A DNA stretch of 64,000 nt, taken from positions 31,473,495-31,537,494 of the forward strand of contig NC_053146.1 in assembly GCF_016808335.1 (NCBI RefSeq), written 5' to 3'. A program made the translations under genes and the position numbers. The number at the start of each line of letters is the position of its first letter. Positions within the stretch are counted from its first letter, which is position 1. Positions 48,382 through 61,515 of the stretch are shown piece after piece. This DNA comes from Panicum virgatum (lineage: Eukaryota; Streptophyta; Magnoliopsida; Poales; Poaceae). Below the pieces are notes generated by a model, which saw nothing but the letters and a program-made list of their open reading frames with translations, was not told where the DNA came from and ran no database searches.

Positions 48382-51300
48382 TGTAACACCCGGTTTATAA
48401 AAGGACATAAACCGAGCAATCATATACGTGCCAGGATCAAGTCACACGTATATACAACAGAATGAACAGTATATCACAGCACATATCACGAATAAGACAT
48501 AATAAATCGAAATACGAATGTTATTTATTACAATAATGACAAAAATGTCTGATACAGCGGAAGCGAAGTACAAAATACGATAAAGCTCTCCGAAGCTGAA
48601 GCAGGGCGCCACAGGGACGTCGACTGGGAGACGAACACCTAGAAGTCCTCGTAGTCCTGGTAGCGCTGGACGAACTCCCTCGTGTCGGCAGGAACTGAGC
48701 AGCAGTAGCGTAGCCAAGAGGAAAAAGTAGAGAAGAGGCAAGGGTGAGTACACAACTTGTACTCAACAAGTATAACACAAACTATGAGGCTCTAAGGTTG
48801 GCTGACTCAACTGCATTAGCTTTTAAGTGTTGGCAAAATTTTATTAAAACTATTTACTACAAGTTGATGAATTACCATTAACCCGGTTACATAGTAATTA
48901 GTCAAATTTAATCATGATACTACTGAGAACCAAACCAAACCAAACCAACGAGATAACTTCACTAATCAAAAGGAGGATCTGGGCCGCTCATAACCGTGAG
49001 CACGGCTAGTATACCAGTTTTACACTCTGCAGAGGTTGCACATCTTTACCCACAAGTCGTGAGCTACGCTAGAGGTTCATCACACTTCCTTAGGTGAGAT
49101 GACTAGCGACTCACTACGAGGCCGTTACAAAGAATCTCGTTGGTAAGGCGCAACCGCGAGAGATAGGTCAGCGAAGATGGGGCCCACCTCACGGGGGTAC
49201 AAGCACAGGTACGCAAACCAAGCACAGACCAGCCGGAGGAGCAGGGACCATTGAAGCTTACTACTCTTGCCCCGCAGGTAAGTTACTCCAAACCAAAAAG
49301 ACCTAATTAGTAAGCCAAGTCTATCCCATTCTAGCCTTGTGGTAGCGCTGTTGTCCCAGGTTGTCGCTCTATGAACCGGTCCTTATGGAGAGTGGCCAAC
49401 CAAGCACTAAGCACCGTGCTGGCCCCCTAAACCATGTTTCTACAAAAACCATCTTTTAACGAGACGTGAGCCACTCAAGACACACAGAGGGCCACTCTCA
49501 GGATTAAGTTCAAGTAAACCATTAACCAAATTAATTAAAAAGGACCAGAGTGTGTTATAGCGCAGCAACCTAGCACAACTAACCAAAATGCAACCCAAGG
49601 GTATATTTAAAGGATATAAACTGGCTAGGAAATCCTTAAAGGCATACAGTATTAAAATGCAGTATGAAATTGTAATTAAAGTGATAGGTTGTTCATGTTA
49701 TACTTGCCTTCCTCGTACTGTTCTGGCTGCTGCTCAAAGTGCTCGGAAGATGGCTGCTCCTGGTACTGGTACTGAGGCTCCTCAGATGGATCAACGTCTA
49801 CTCACGAACACATGGCCAAAACAATGCACAAAAATAAGCATACAAACAAACATTAACAAAAACTAAGAAACAGTACATCAATACATAAAAACAGCACACT
49901 AAACTACTCTAATACTGTTCTACTCGTTACAACGATCGCGTGGATATAAAGAACGCTAGAAACGGAGCTAAAACGCGTATTCTAGGCTAAAAACAAGTCC
50001 TAGGGGCTTAATTGTAAGAAGACTGAAGTTCCAGGGGCTTTTCTACAAAAACCGAGGGCTAAAACACAATTAAACTAAAGCTTTAGGGTCTAACTTGCAA
50101 AAATAGCAGCAAAGGACGGCGGGTTCTATTTCCAGAAAGGCCAGGGGGTTAAGTGTTAAAAACTGGACCCTAACGTAATTACTTTTACCCTGGCTAGGAT
50201 GGCGGGTTGAAACTCGGAAAACTAAGGGGCTCTTTAGCAAAAAGTACCGGCCGAACCGGTATGCACGATTCTCGGCCGCTGGATCTTGATCGGGTGGCTC
50301 AGATTTGATGGCCCTTGGATCTAATCGCGTGCGTCCGAAACAAATCGGACGGTTCTGGGTTTTGGGTGCGCGGGGCGGCGGCGCGATACCCCGGCGACGA
50401 ATCCCGCGGCGGAGCGGCTCAGGGCTCGCCGGAGTTCACCAAGAGTGGTGCTCCGGGGGTCGCTTCGACCCGTGCTGGGGTCGGGTGCGTCCAGCATGTT
50501 GCGTGCGATGCACCTGGGCCAAAACCGGGTACGGCGGGGCTCTGCTCGCCGGGCATGGCTGCCACGGCGGCTCTGCGCGGCGGAGCTCGCCGGCGCGGTG
50601 TGTGCGGGCTGTGCCTGTGCTAGGTTGTGGCGCAAAGGGGTCAGGAAGGCTCTACGAAGCAAACGCAAGACAACGCGGCTCACGCGGGGCGGTGTGGTGC
50701 GGCGGAGGCGTGGCCATGGCGGAGCGGCGGCGGGGGATCACCGGCGGCAGTGTTCCGCCAACCGAGTGGCCCACGGCCCAAATTTCTTGGCGAAAAAGGA
50801 GGCACGGGGCTCCAGGGTGCTCACCTAGAGGTTGCGGTGGACGGATTCGCGGCGCAGGGTAGTCGTCGGCGAATTCCGGGCGGCGCTCACGGGAGGCGCT
50901 CGCGAAGAAGGTCGTTGCAGGGGTTGGAGTGGAGTGCAGCGACTTGGGGAAGCTCCAGGCGTCGAGGCGGAGCCGATGCGCAGCTGGGCCGGACTCCGGT
51001 GCGGCGGAGCGACGGAAACACGGCGGCGCAGAGGAGCGGCGTGGGGCGGAGCTGGTGGAGGCGGCCGCTAGGGTTTACGGCGGTGCGTGGGATGGATGGG
51101 ATGCAAGGGGGAGGCTCGGGCCCCTATTTGTAGGGCGGCGGCCAACCTGGGCGGGCGCGCCCGGGCTTGGAAAGCCGGCGAGCGTCTCGGCGGAGATCGC
51201 GGGGTTCAGTTGCGCGAGGTAGAAGGCGAGCCTGACCGCTGGGGTCGGCCTGTCAGCGGCTGGGCGAGCGCGCGCGGTGAGCGATGGCCGGCTGACGTGC

Positions 51301-51794
51301 GGGTCCGGTGGTCAGCGGGGTGCGGCGGGGGCGCGGGCTGACTGGGGAGCGGGCTGGACTGGTGGCGCGCGCGCGTGGGGGAGGAGCGGCTGAGGCGGGG
51401 CTGGGCTGCGGAGCGAGCTGGGCCGCGGCTGGGCAGGCCGCGGTAGGGAGGAAGCGGGCCGAGGGAAAGAGAGAGCGGGCTGGGCTGGGGAGTCGGGTTT
51501 GGGCTGGGTTGACTTTGGGTGTGGGTTTTGCTTTCTATTTCTCTCTTTCTAAATCTAACCAAACCAAACTAGATGAATTCAAATTAAATTTTGAATTCCA
51601 CAACCTAAAGCACACCAGCAAAAATAAAAACATCCAGCATGAATGCAACATTAAAAGTAGATCTATGATAGATTTTAATTACTTGTGGAACAAAATCTAG
51701 ATTAAATGCAAGACTAACACAATAAACCTTAGAAAATTAAATAAAGCCAATTAAATTTATTAATAAATGCTGAAATTTAAATTAGGGTGTTACA
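48382..51794 (-). mobile_element. H: solo LTR, 3,413 bp, inside the G 3' LTR
   Basis: A full-length family LTR (TGTAACACCCGG...GGGTGTTACA) with exact AGGGA duplications (48377-48381, 51795-51799) and no interior. It lacks about 35 bp around 48951 relative to G and T1. The dyad is at 48745-48765. Confidence 0.92.
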
Positions 51795-52856
51795 AGGGAC
51801 CATTGAAGCTTACTACTCTTGCCCCGCAGGTAAGTTACTCCAAACCAAAAAGACCTAATTAGTAAGCCAAGTCTATCCCATTCTAGCCTTGTGGTAGCGC
51901 TGTTGTCCCAGGTTGTCGCTCTATGAACCGGTCCTTATGGAGAGTGGCCAACCAAGCACTAAGCACCATGCTGGCCCCCTAAACCATGTTTCTACAAAAA
52001 CCATCTTTTAACGAGACGTGAGCCACTCAAGCCACACAGAGTGCCACTCTCAGAATTAAGTTCAAGTAAACCATTAATCAATTTAATTAAAAAGGACCAA
52101 AGTTACGGCGTGGCTAGGGTTAGGGAGGGCGGCGCGTGGGTGGATGAGGGTGCAGGGGGGCCGTGGGATGGCTAATAAAGGGCAAGCCGGGGATCTTGGG
52201 GATGCGTACTTGGCGGAGCCACGGCGGAGATCGCGGCTGTTTCCGTTGAGCGCGCGGGGGATGCGGGAGGAGGAAGGCGACCCTGACGTGTGGGCCAGAC
52301 GGGGCAGCGAGGGGGAGCGGGCGCACGCTGGCAGGCGGGCCCATGCGGGGCGACGCGGGGTGACGGGCTGCTGCGCGAGCAGAGGGGGAAAGGCAGGCCT
52401 GCGGCGTGGGCCGCGGGGAGAGGAGCGGGGGTGGCGAGCTGGGCCGGCCGGGTGAAAGGGAGAGAGAGGAGGAGGCGGACCAGGCTGGGCTCGGGAGAGC
52501 TGCTGGGCCCGCGCAGAAGGTTGGGCCACGGGGAGGGAGGTGGGTTTGGGCTGGGAAGTTGGGTTTGGGTTTTGCTTTGGGTTTTTCCTTTTCTATTTCT
52601 ATTTCTATTCTATTTCTCACTCAAGCTCAACTATTTGAATTCAAAAGAAATTTTGAATTCAAATCCCTATGAAATCAAACAATTAAAACAATGCATCAGC
52701 ATGAATGCATCAACAAAGTTAAACCTAAGAAAATTTTTAATTACTTGTGAAACAAAAACTAGATTAAATGCAAGACTAACACAATAAACCTTAGAAAATT
52801 AAATAAAACCAATTAAATTTATTGATAAATGCTGAAATTTAAATTAGGGTGTTACA
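51795..52856 (-). repeat. G 3' LTR, right part, with a large deletion
   Basis: It continues the LTR after H (the first five bases are the target duplication). At 52103/52104 it jumps from CCAAAGT to TACGGCGTGGCTAGGG. The 5' LTR of G has about 1,525 bp between the matching points (59237 to about 60762). The joined LTR is 1,952 bp against 3,477 bp. Confidence 0.88.
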
Positions 52857-52894
52857 GACCCTACCCCCTTAAAGAAATCTCGTCCCCGAGATTT
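52857..52894 (-). promoter_or_regulatory. G polypurine tract and stem-loop
   Basis: TTAAGGGGGTAGGGTC on the minus strand at the LTR border, with the same AAATCTCG/CGAGATTT stem (52875-52894) as T1. Confidence 0.8.
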
Positions 52895-55800
52895 AGCTGG
52901 GCTGGCTAGCAAAGAGATCTGGATATGTCTTCTTTAGCTCATCTTCTCGCTCCCATGTAGCCTCAGCTTCACTATGGTGACTCCACTGAACTCTGCACAT
53001 CTTGATGCGCTTGTTCCGAGTAACCCTCTCTGATGTCCCCAAAATCTTCACCGGATGCTCAGTATAAGTTAGATCTTCCTGCACATCCACTCCATCCAGT
53101 GGTGCCTGCTCCTTGGGTACTCGCAGACATCTCTTCAGCTGAGATATATGGAAGACATCATGAACTCCTGAGAGGCTGAGAGGTAACTCCAGGCGATAAG
53201 CAACTTCGCCTTTCCGCTCTAGCACCTTGAATGGCCCCACATAACGAGGTGCTAACTTCCCTTTGACATTAAATCTGCGGATTCCTCTCATCGGATACAC
53301 CTTCAGATACACATAATCACCGACACTGAAAGTCAGATCTCTCCGTTTGCCATCTGCATAGCTCTTCTATCTGCTCTGTGCAATCCTCAGATTTTCTCGC
53401 ACAGCCTGAACCATCTGTTCTGCATCATCTATGATCTCAGGGCCAAAGAGCTGCTTCTCACCAATCTGATCCCAATAGAGAGGAGTCCTGCACTTTCTGC
53501 CATACAATGCCTCGAAGGGGGACTTCTTCAGACTAGCCTGATAGCTGTTGTTATATGAGAACTCAGCATAAGACAGGCACTTATCCCAACTAGTACCGTA
53601 CTGAATGGCACAAGCTCTCAGCATATCCTCCAACACCTGGTTGGTTCTCTCTGTCTGCCCTTCTGTCTGAGGGTGATAAGCCGTACTGAAACGCAGCTTC
53701 GTATCCAAAGAATCATGAAGCTGCTCCCAGAACCGAGAAGTGAACTGAGACCCTCTGTCAGATATGATCTTCTTGGGCACACCATGTAAGCAGACAATCC
53801 GAGAGATGTACAACTCTGCAAGTCTAGCACCGGAGTAAGTAGTGTTCACGGGAATGAAGTGAGCAACTTTCGTCAGATGATCCACTACTACACATATGGA
53901 GTTGTACCCTTTCTGAGTACGAGGCAATCCAACAATGAAGTCCATAGTGATTTCCTCCCATTTCCACTCTGGAATCTTCAAAGGCTGCAATAGACCTGCT
54001 GGCCTCTGATGCTCAGCCTTGACACGCTGACAGGTGTCACAAATAGCCACGTACTCTGCCACTGAACGCTTCATCCCATACCACCAGAAACGTTCCTTCA
54101 GATCATAATACATCTTCGTGCTGCCCGGATGAATAGAGTAAGCTGTATCATGGGCCTCACTCAGAATCAACTTCCGGAGATCCTTCACATCTGGCACACA
54201 GATCCGGTTCTTGTACCACAAAGTACCCTGATCATCCTCTCTGAAATGAGGAGCCTTGCCCTTCTTGAGCAACTCACGGATCTCCTGCAGCTTCTCATCA
54301 TCTTTCTGATGCTGCCTGATCTCTGCCTCTAGAGTCGGTACTGCCTCAAACGCTGCACTGGAAGTATGATGCAAGAAGCCCAGATTCAACTGCTCGAACT
54401 CCTCGCATAACTCTGGAGGTATCTGGAAAGCCACGGCCATGTTGACATAACTTATTCTACTCAGAGCATCTGCTACAACATTGGCCTTGCCCGGATGATA
54501 GTGAATCTCCAGATCATAATCCTTGACCAACTCTAGCCATCTTCTTTGCCGCATGTTCAGCTCATTCTGCGTGAAAATGTATTTGAGGCTCTTGTGATCA
54601 GTATAGATATCACAACGCTGCCCATACAAGTAGTGCCTCCAAATCTTCAGAACATGCACAACTGCGGCTAACTCAAGATCATGAGTGGGATAGTTCAGCT
54701 CATGCCGACGTAACTGCCGTGAAGCATAAGCAATCACTCTGCCCTCCTGCATCAGAACACACCCAAGACCATCCTTCGAAGCATCACAATACACCGTGAA
54801 CCTCTTCGTCTGGTCTGGCAGAGTCAGGACTGGCGCCGTAGTCAACCTCTTCTTCAGCTCATCAAAGGCTCTCTGATGCTCATCAGTCCATACAAAAGCC
54901 ACATTCTTCTCCAGCAAAGAAGTCAAAGGCTTCGCGATCTTGGAGAAATTCTCAATGAACCTCCGATAATATCCAGCTAAGCCCAAGAAAGACCTGACTT
55001 CCTTCACTGTCTGTGGTGTCTCCCACTCGAGCAAATCCTTCACCTTGCTCGGATCAACAGCAATGCCTCCCTGAGAGATAACATGACCGAGGAATGGAAC
55101 CTCGTCAATCCAGAACTCGCACTTGCTGAACTTGGCATATAGCTGATGCTCTCTCAATCTCTGCAACACGAGTCTCAGATGCTCCTCATGCTCTTCTTCT
55201 GTCTTGGAGAAGATCAGAATATCATCAATGAAGATCACCACGAAGACATCCAGATAATCCATGAAGACCATGTTCATCAGATGCATGAAGAAAGCCGGGG
55301 CATTAGTCAAGCCAAAGGACATGACTGTATACTCATATAGCCCGTACTTGCAGGTGAATGCCGTCTTCGGAATATCCCCAGGATGGATCCTCAGCTGAAA
55401 GTATCCCGAACGAAGATCAATCTTCGAGAATATACGAGCACCTCGAAGCAAATCGAAGAGATCCTCAATACGGGGCAGTGGGTGCTTGTTCTTGATAGTA
55501 ACTGCATTCAGCTCCCGATAATCCACACACAACCTCTTCGAGCCATCATTCTTATCTACCAGCAACAATGGAAAAGCCCAAGGAGAGAAGCTGCGACGGA
55601 TATAGCCCTTGGCTAGCAACTCATCAATAGTTTTCTTGACCTCTTCATGCTCTATAGGTGCCATACGGTAGGGCCGCTTTGCAATAGGAGCTGTGCCAGG
55701 CAAGAGATCAATACAAAACTCAATGGCGCGTTCAGGCGGCATACCTGGCAGCTCATCCGAAAAGACATCCGGGAATTCAGACACCACGCGAATACCGTCC

Positions 55801-57469
55801 GTGGGTCTAGCCTCCATCTGATGAAGAAATCCAGAAGGCTCTACTGCACTGATAACAACCTCTTGGCCACTGGAAGCTGATAGCAAGACTGTCCTCTGAG
55901 CACAATCTATCCGAACTCCCCATTTGGCCAGAGTCTCCATTCCCAGAATGACATCAATGCCCTTGGTGTCTAGCATCATCAGGTCAGTACAGAACTCTAC
56001 TCCCCTCAAAGAAACACTGACTCTCGGGTAGAAAGTGTGAGACCTCAACTGTCCTCCCGGTGAAGATACTAACAGGCACCTCTTTAATGTGCTAGTATGA
56101 ATACCATGATGCTCGACAAAGGACTGAGTAATGAAGGAATGCGTAGCACCAGTATCGAAAAGCACTGTAGCTGGATATGAATTAACCATGAACGTACCAA
56201 TAACCACGTTGGGAGCCTCGGCCGCTGACTCGGCCGTCACGTGGTTCACTCGACCCTGTGCTGGCGCCCTGGGCTGAGCTGGGCGCCCCTGCTGTCCCGC
56301 CTGCGCCTTCCGGGGGCAAGCGTTGGCGTAGTGCCCCGGCTGGCCGCAGTGAAAGCAGGTGCGAGGAGGTCCCTGAGCCTGCTGTCCGGTAGGAGCTGCC
56401 GGACGTGGAGCCTGCGGTGCCGGTGGAGCTGGTGGAGCACGAGCCGGAGGTGCCGGTAACCTCTGGCCCTGCCCTGCCTGCTGCTGCTGTCGAGGCAGGT
56501 ACTGCTGCGGTGGCCTCTGCTGGTACTGCTGAGGAGGCCGGTACTGAGGCTGCTGGTACTGCGGGGGCTGCTGGAGGCGAGGACGAGTGTTGCTGCCGGA
56601 AGCAACGGGGACGATCTTCCTCTTCTTGTCCTCCATCTCCAAGTGCTTGCGCTCAGTGTTGAGCGCGCTATCAACCAGATGGTTGAAGTCGTCGAAGCGG
56701 AGGTTGAGCAGCGCGTACTGGAGGTAGTCCTCAAGACCCTCCATGAAGTGCTCCTGCTTCTTGCGGTCATCCGCAACATCGGCAGGGGCGTAGCGAGCAA
56801 GCTGCAGAAAGCGATCACGATACTCCGTGACCGACATAGTCCCCTGAATTCACAAAGACAGATAGATATCGGAAGGTTATCTCAAGATTCATAAGGATTG
56901 AACAAGGGGCATTAGCTCAAAAGAAACCGCTGAATGATTATATTTAAGATTACCTGCTTCAGTGCAAGGAACTCCTTCTGCTTCATCTTCATAACGCCCG
57001 CGGGGACGTTGTGGCTGCGGAAACGCTCCCGAAACTGGAGCCAAGTGAGAGCCTCGCGGTCGTGAACTGGGTGGGACTCCCACCAGTCCAAAGCTGCCCC
57101 TCGCAGCTGTCCTGCTGCGTACAGAACTCGCTCCCGATCATTGCACTGGGCGATGTCCAGCTAACGCTCCACTGCACGGAGCCAGTCGTCAGCCTGAAGA
57201 GGGTCGGACGTGTGAGAAAACGTCGGTGGGTGACCCCTCAGGAACTCAGCACGCCTGTCGCGAGGCTGCGGCGGTGGAGGAGGCGGAGGCTGAGTGTGAG
57301 CCTGCTGAAGAGCCTAAACAGTGTTGTTCAGGGTAGCCATCATCTGCATCTGGAGCTGGAAGTACTGCTCCGGAGTCAAAGGCGGCGGCATCGGGATCCT
57401 GGTCCCCTGGGTGTTCTGACCCTAGTTGTTCTGCCCCTGCTGGTCAGAACCACGCCTGGTGTTCACCAT
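52893..57469 (-). pseudogene. gag-pol: G gag-pol, four in-frame TAG stops
   Basis: Exon 1 is 57469-56954, the intron-like gap 56953-56844, exon 2 56843-52893. Exon 2 is open for 1,156 codons from its first ATG, with zinc knuckle, protease DTGA, RT FIDD, RNase H and an integrase with its DDE residues. It then meets a TAG (53369-53367) inside the integrase C-terminal part; the remaining 139 codons stay open and include the chromodomain-like end. Exon 1 has TAG at 57425-57423, 57316-57314 and 57163-57161. By comparison with T1 each of the four replaces CAG. No frameshift was noticed, so only point changes inactivate G. Confidence 0.88.
56844..56953 (-). other. Apparent intron in G gag, 110 bp
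   Basis: Same borders (GTAATC...GAATTCAG), length and phase as in T1, with a few substitutions in the body. Confidence 0.75.
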
Positions 57470-58023
57470 CTGATTTTGGACAAAAGATTTCACGAGTAAG
57501 GATATTGCAGGAATAAATTCAGATGGATATGATAACTCTTTGCGGAAAAAGGCTCAGCCATGATAAAGTAGACAGGATAGAGTGGACTGTTTTACCCCCA
57601 ACGATCTAACTTATTTTATTAATTAGTTAACTTAACATCTGAGTGATTTTCTTTAAACAAATTTAAACTACTAAGCTATGCAATCATTCAAAAATCCAAA
57701 TCAAACATGTAGCATAATAACAAGCAGACAATTTTCACGACTTAGCCGAGTTTAGCATACAACTCGACTAACACAACGCGTCGCAGAGCGTGCTATCGTA
57801 TTATTATAAAAGGGTCACTAGCTAATACTCATGGTGGTCAGATGACTGATTCAGGCCAAATCTACGAAAACTATTCTTCAGAGAAAGAAATCAAGGCAAG
57901 ACGAGTAAAAGTCAAAGAAGTCAAGGGGTATAATAGTAAAATAATTTCAGCAGGCAAGGATTAGAGAGAAGAAGTCCTAAAACTCGACCAGTTCTATCTA
58001 GGCTTCGTCCTACAGTCGATATG

Positions 58024-58035
58024 GCTCTGATACCA
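58024..58035 (-). promoter_or_regulatory. G primer binding site, initiator tRNA-Met
   Basis: The minus strand reads TGGTATCAGAGC three bases after the 5' LTR end. Confidence 0.9.
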
Positions 58036-58038
58036 CTC

Positions 58039-61000
58039 TGTAACACCCGGTTTATAAAAGAACATAAACCGAGCAATCATATACGTGCCAGGATCAAGTC
58101 ACACGTATATACAACAGAATGAACAGTATATCACAGCACATCTCATGAATAAGACATAATAAAACGAAATACGAATGGTATTTATTACATTAATGACAAA
58201 ATGTTTGATACAGCGGAAACGAAGTACATATACGGTAAAAACTCTCCGAAGCTGAGCAGGGCGCCACAGGGACGTCGACTGGGAGACGAACACCTAGAAG
58301 TCCTCGTAGTCCTGGTAGCGCTGGACGAACTCCCTCGTGTCGGCAGAAACTGAGCAGCAGTAGCGTAGCCAAGAGGAAAAAGTAGAGAAGAGGCAAGAGT
58401 GAGTACACAACTTGTACTCAACAAGTATAACACAAACTATGAGGCTCTAAGGTTGGCTGACTCAACTGCATTAGCTTTTAATCTTGGCAAAATTTTATTA
58501 AAACTATTTACTACAAGTTGATGAATTACCATTAACCCGGTTACATAGTAATTAGTCAAATTTAATCATGATACTACTGAGAACCAAACAAAACCAAACC
58601 AAGGTAACCCCGAGAGGCACCTCCCTCGTTGGAAGGAGACAACCCCACTAATCAAAAGGAGGATCTGGGCCGCTCATAACCGTGAGCACGGCTAGTATAC
58701 CAGTTTTACACTCTGCAGAGGTTGCACATCTTTACCCACAAGTCGTGAGCTACGCCAGAGGTTCATCACACTTCCTTAGGTGAGATGACTAGCGACTCAC
58801 TACGAGGCCGTTACAAAGAATCTCGTTGGTAAGGCGTAACCGCGAGAGTTAGGTCAGCGACGATGGGGCCCACCTCCGGGGGTACAAGCACAGGAGCGCA
58901 ATCCAAGCACAGACCAAGCCGGAGGAGCAGGGACCATTGAAGCTTACTACTCTTGCCCCGCAGGTAAGTTACTCCAAACCAAAAAGACCTAATTAGTAAG
59001 CCAAGTCTATCCCATTCTAGCCTTGTGGTAGCGCTGTTGTCCCAGGTTGTCGCTCTATGAACCGGTCCTTATGGAGAGTGGCCAACCAAGCACTAAGCAC
59101 CGTGCTGGCCCCCTAAACCATGTTTATACAAAAACCATCTTTTAACGAGACGTGAGCCACTCAAGCCACATAGAGTGCCACTCTCAGAATTAAGTTCAAG
59201 TAAACCATTAATCAATTTAATTAAAAAGGACCAAAGTGTGTTATAGCGCAGCAACCTAGCACAACTAACCAAAATGCAACCCAAAGGTATATTCAAAGGA
59301 TATAAACTGGCTAGGAAATCCTTAAAGGCATACAGTATTAAAATGCAGTATGAAATTATAATTAAAGGTGATAGGTTGTTCATGTTACACTTGCCTTCCT
59401 CGTACTGCTCTGGCTGCTGCTCAAACTGCTCGGAAGATGGCTGCTCCTGGTACTGGTACTGGGGCTCCTCAGATGGATCAACGTCTACTCACGAACACAT
59501 GGCCAAAACAATGCACAATAATAAACATACAAGCAAACACTAACAAAAGCTAAGAAACAGTACATCAATACATAAAAACAGCACACTAAACTAGTCTAAA
59601 GCTATTTTACGCGTTACAACGATCACGTGGACATAAAGAACGCTTAAAACGGAGCTAAAACGCATTCTCTAGGCTCAAAACAAGGTTCAGGGGCTTACTT
59701 GTAATAAAAACAGGGTTCCAGGCCTCCAGGGGCTTTTCTGCTAAAACAGAGGGCTAAAACGTAAATAAACATTAGCTCCAGGGTCTAACTCGCAAAAAGA
59801 CTAAGTCTGGACGGCGGGTTCAAAATCTACAAAGCCCAGGGGCTAAAGTGTTAAAATATGGGCCTGACTGTAATTATTTTTGAAAAGGCTAGGACCGCGG
59901 GTTGATTGTAGAAAACCTCAGGGGCTCTTAAGGAAAAACACAGGCCGAACCGTTACCTTTGATTCAGGGCGCTTGGATCTAGATCCGAGGGTTCAGATCG
60001 GCTCGGGGCGGATTCTAATCTGGGGCGTTCAAAACTGATCGGATGGCCAGGGTTGAAAGGGGGCGACGGCGGCGGCGCTGGTCGCCGGGAAACCTTTCCT
60101 GCGGCGGCGCCTCGCCGGAGAGGCCCGAAACCGGTGTTCCAGGGGGCTATTAGGGACAGGGTTTGGCCGTGGAGCATCGTGGTTGCATGCGTAATCCACT
60201 GGAGTGGATAACGCGGGGCTGCGGGGTGCGGAGAGGGGCGCACGGCGTGGAGGCGGCTCGGCGCCATGGCGAGCCTCGCCGGCGTGGACTGCAACGGCGG
60301 TCCGGGGCCAGGAGCGATCTACGGGCTACGACTATTGGTCCAAAAGGAAGGGAGGGTCGGGATGTGGCTTACTGAGGGCCTGTGGTGGCCGGAGTTGCTG
60401 CTCAGGGCGGCCGGCGTCGAGGATGGGCGGCGGCGCAGGCGGAGTTCGGTGGCGAGGCACTGTGGTGGAGCTCCAAGCGTCTGGACTCCGCGAATTGGCT
60501 CGGGGTGGTGCTGCGGCAGTGTACAAAGGGTCAGGAAGGCCGGAACTTCAACGGCGGCGTTAAATCGAACCGGCGGCGGAGTTCACCTGCGCTGGTGTCC
60601 GAGCGAAATTCACGGCGAGGCGTGACTCGGTCCAGGGCCAAGGAGCTCGAGGATGTTCCCGAGGTCGAGGCGGAGCCGGTGCGCTCCCTAGACGGAGCTC
60701 AGGTGCGGCGGGGTGGTAGGACTCCGGCGGCGCACGGCGCTCTGCGCGGCGGAGCGAGGTGGTTGCGGCGCGGCTAGGGTTAGGGAGGGCGGCGCGTGGG
60801 TGGATGAGGGTGCAGGGGGGCCGTGGGATGGCTAATAAAGGGCAAGCCGGGGATCTCGGGGATGCGTACTTGGCGGAGCCACGGCGGAGATCGCGGCGGT
60901 TTCCGTTGAGCGCGCGGGGGATGCGGGAGGAGGAAGGCGACCCTGACGTGTGGGCCAGACGGGGCAGCGAGGGGGAGCGGGCGCACGCTGGCAGGTGGGC

Positions 61001-61515
61001 CCGTGCGGGGCGACGCGGGGTGACGGGCTGCTGCGCGAGCGGAGGGGGAAAGGCAGGCCTGCGGCGTGGGCCGCGGGGAGAGGAGCGGGGTGGCGAGCTG
61101 GGCCGGCCGGGTGAAAGGGAGAGAGAGGAGGAGGCGGACCGGGCTGGGCTCGGGAGAGCTGCTGGGCCCGCGCAGAAGGTTGGGCCGCGGGGAGGGAGGT
61201 AGGTTTGGGCTGGGAAGTTGGGTTTGGGTTTTGCTTTGGGTTTTTCCTTTTCTATTTCTATTTCTATTCTATTTCTCACTCAAGCTCAACTATTTGAATT
61301 CAAAAGAAATTTTGAATTCAAACCCCTATGAAATCAAACAATTAAAACAATGCATCAGCATGAATGCATCAACAAAGTTAAACCTAAGAAAATTTTTAAT
61401 TACTTGTGAAACAAAAACTAGATTAAATGCAAGACTAACACAATAAACCTTAGAAAATTAAATAAAACCAATTAAATTTATTGATAAATGCTGAAATTTA
61501 AATTAGGGTGTTACA
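58039..61515 (-). repeat. G 5' LTR, 3,477 bp
   Basis: Ends TGTAACACCCGG and GGGTGTTACA. The dyad is at 58400-58420. GC-rich block at about 60.0-61.2 kb. It is the undamaged partner of the interrupted and deleted 3' LTR. Confidence 0.92.

Larger units (their letters stand above)
47487..61515 (-). mobile_element. G: Tekay/Del-like element inserted in E, holding solo LTR H
   Basis: 14,029 bp as it stands, with exact TCGAG duplications (47482-47486, 61516-61520). Minus orientation: 5' LTR 58039-61515, PBS, gag, intron-like gap, pol, PPT, 3' LTR 47487-52856 (interrupted by H). Pol is nearly open, with one internal stop; gag exon 1 has three stops. It belongs to the same family as T1 and E. Confidence 0.92.

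Noticed and set aside
47487..52856. 47487-48381 and 48382-51794 as a tandem LTR duplication
   Set aside because: Exact AGGGA duplications and resumption of the broken LTR after 51794 show a nested solo LTR instead.
60560..61279. 239-codon minus-strand frame in the G 5' LTR
   Set aside because: Compositional Pro/Ser/Arg frame within an LTR; the copy in the 3' LTR is broken by the deletion and by substitutions.
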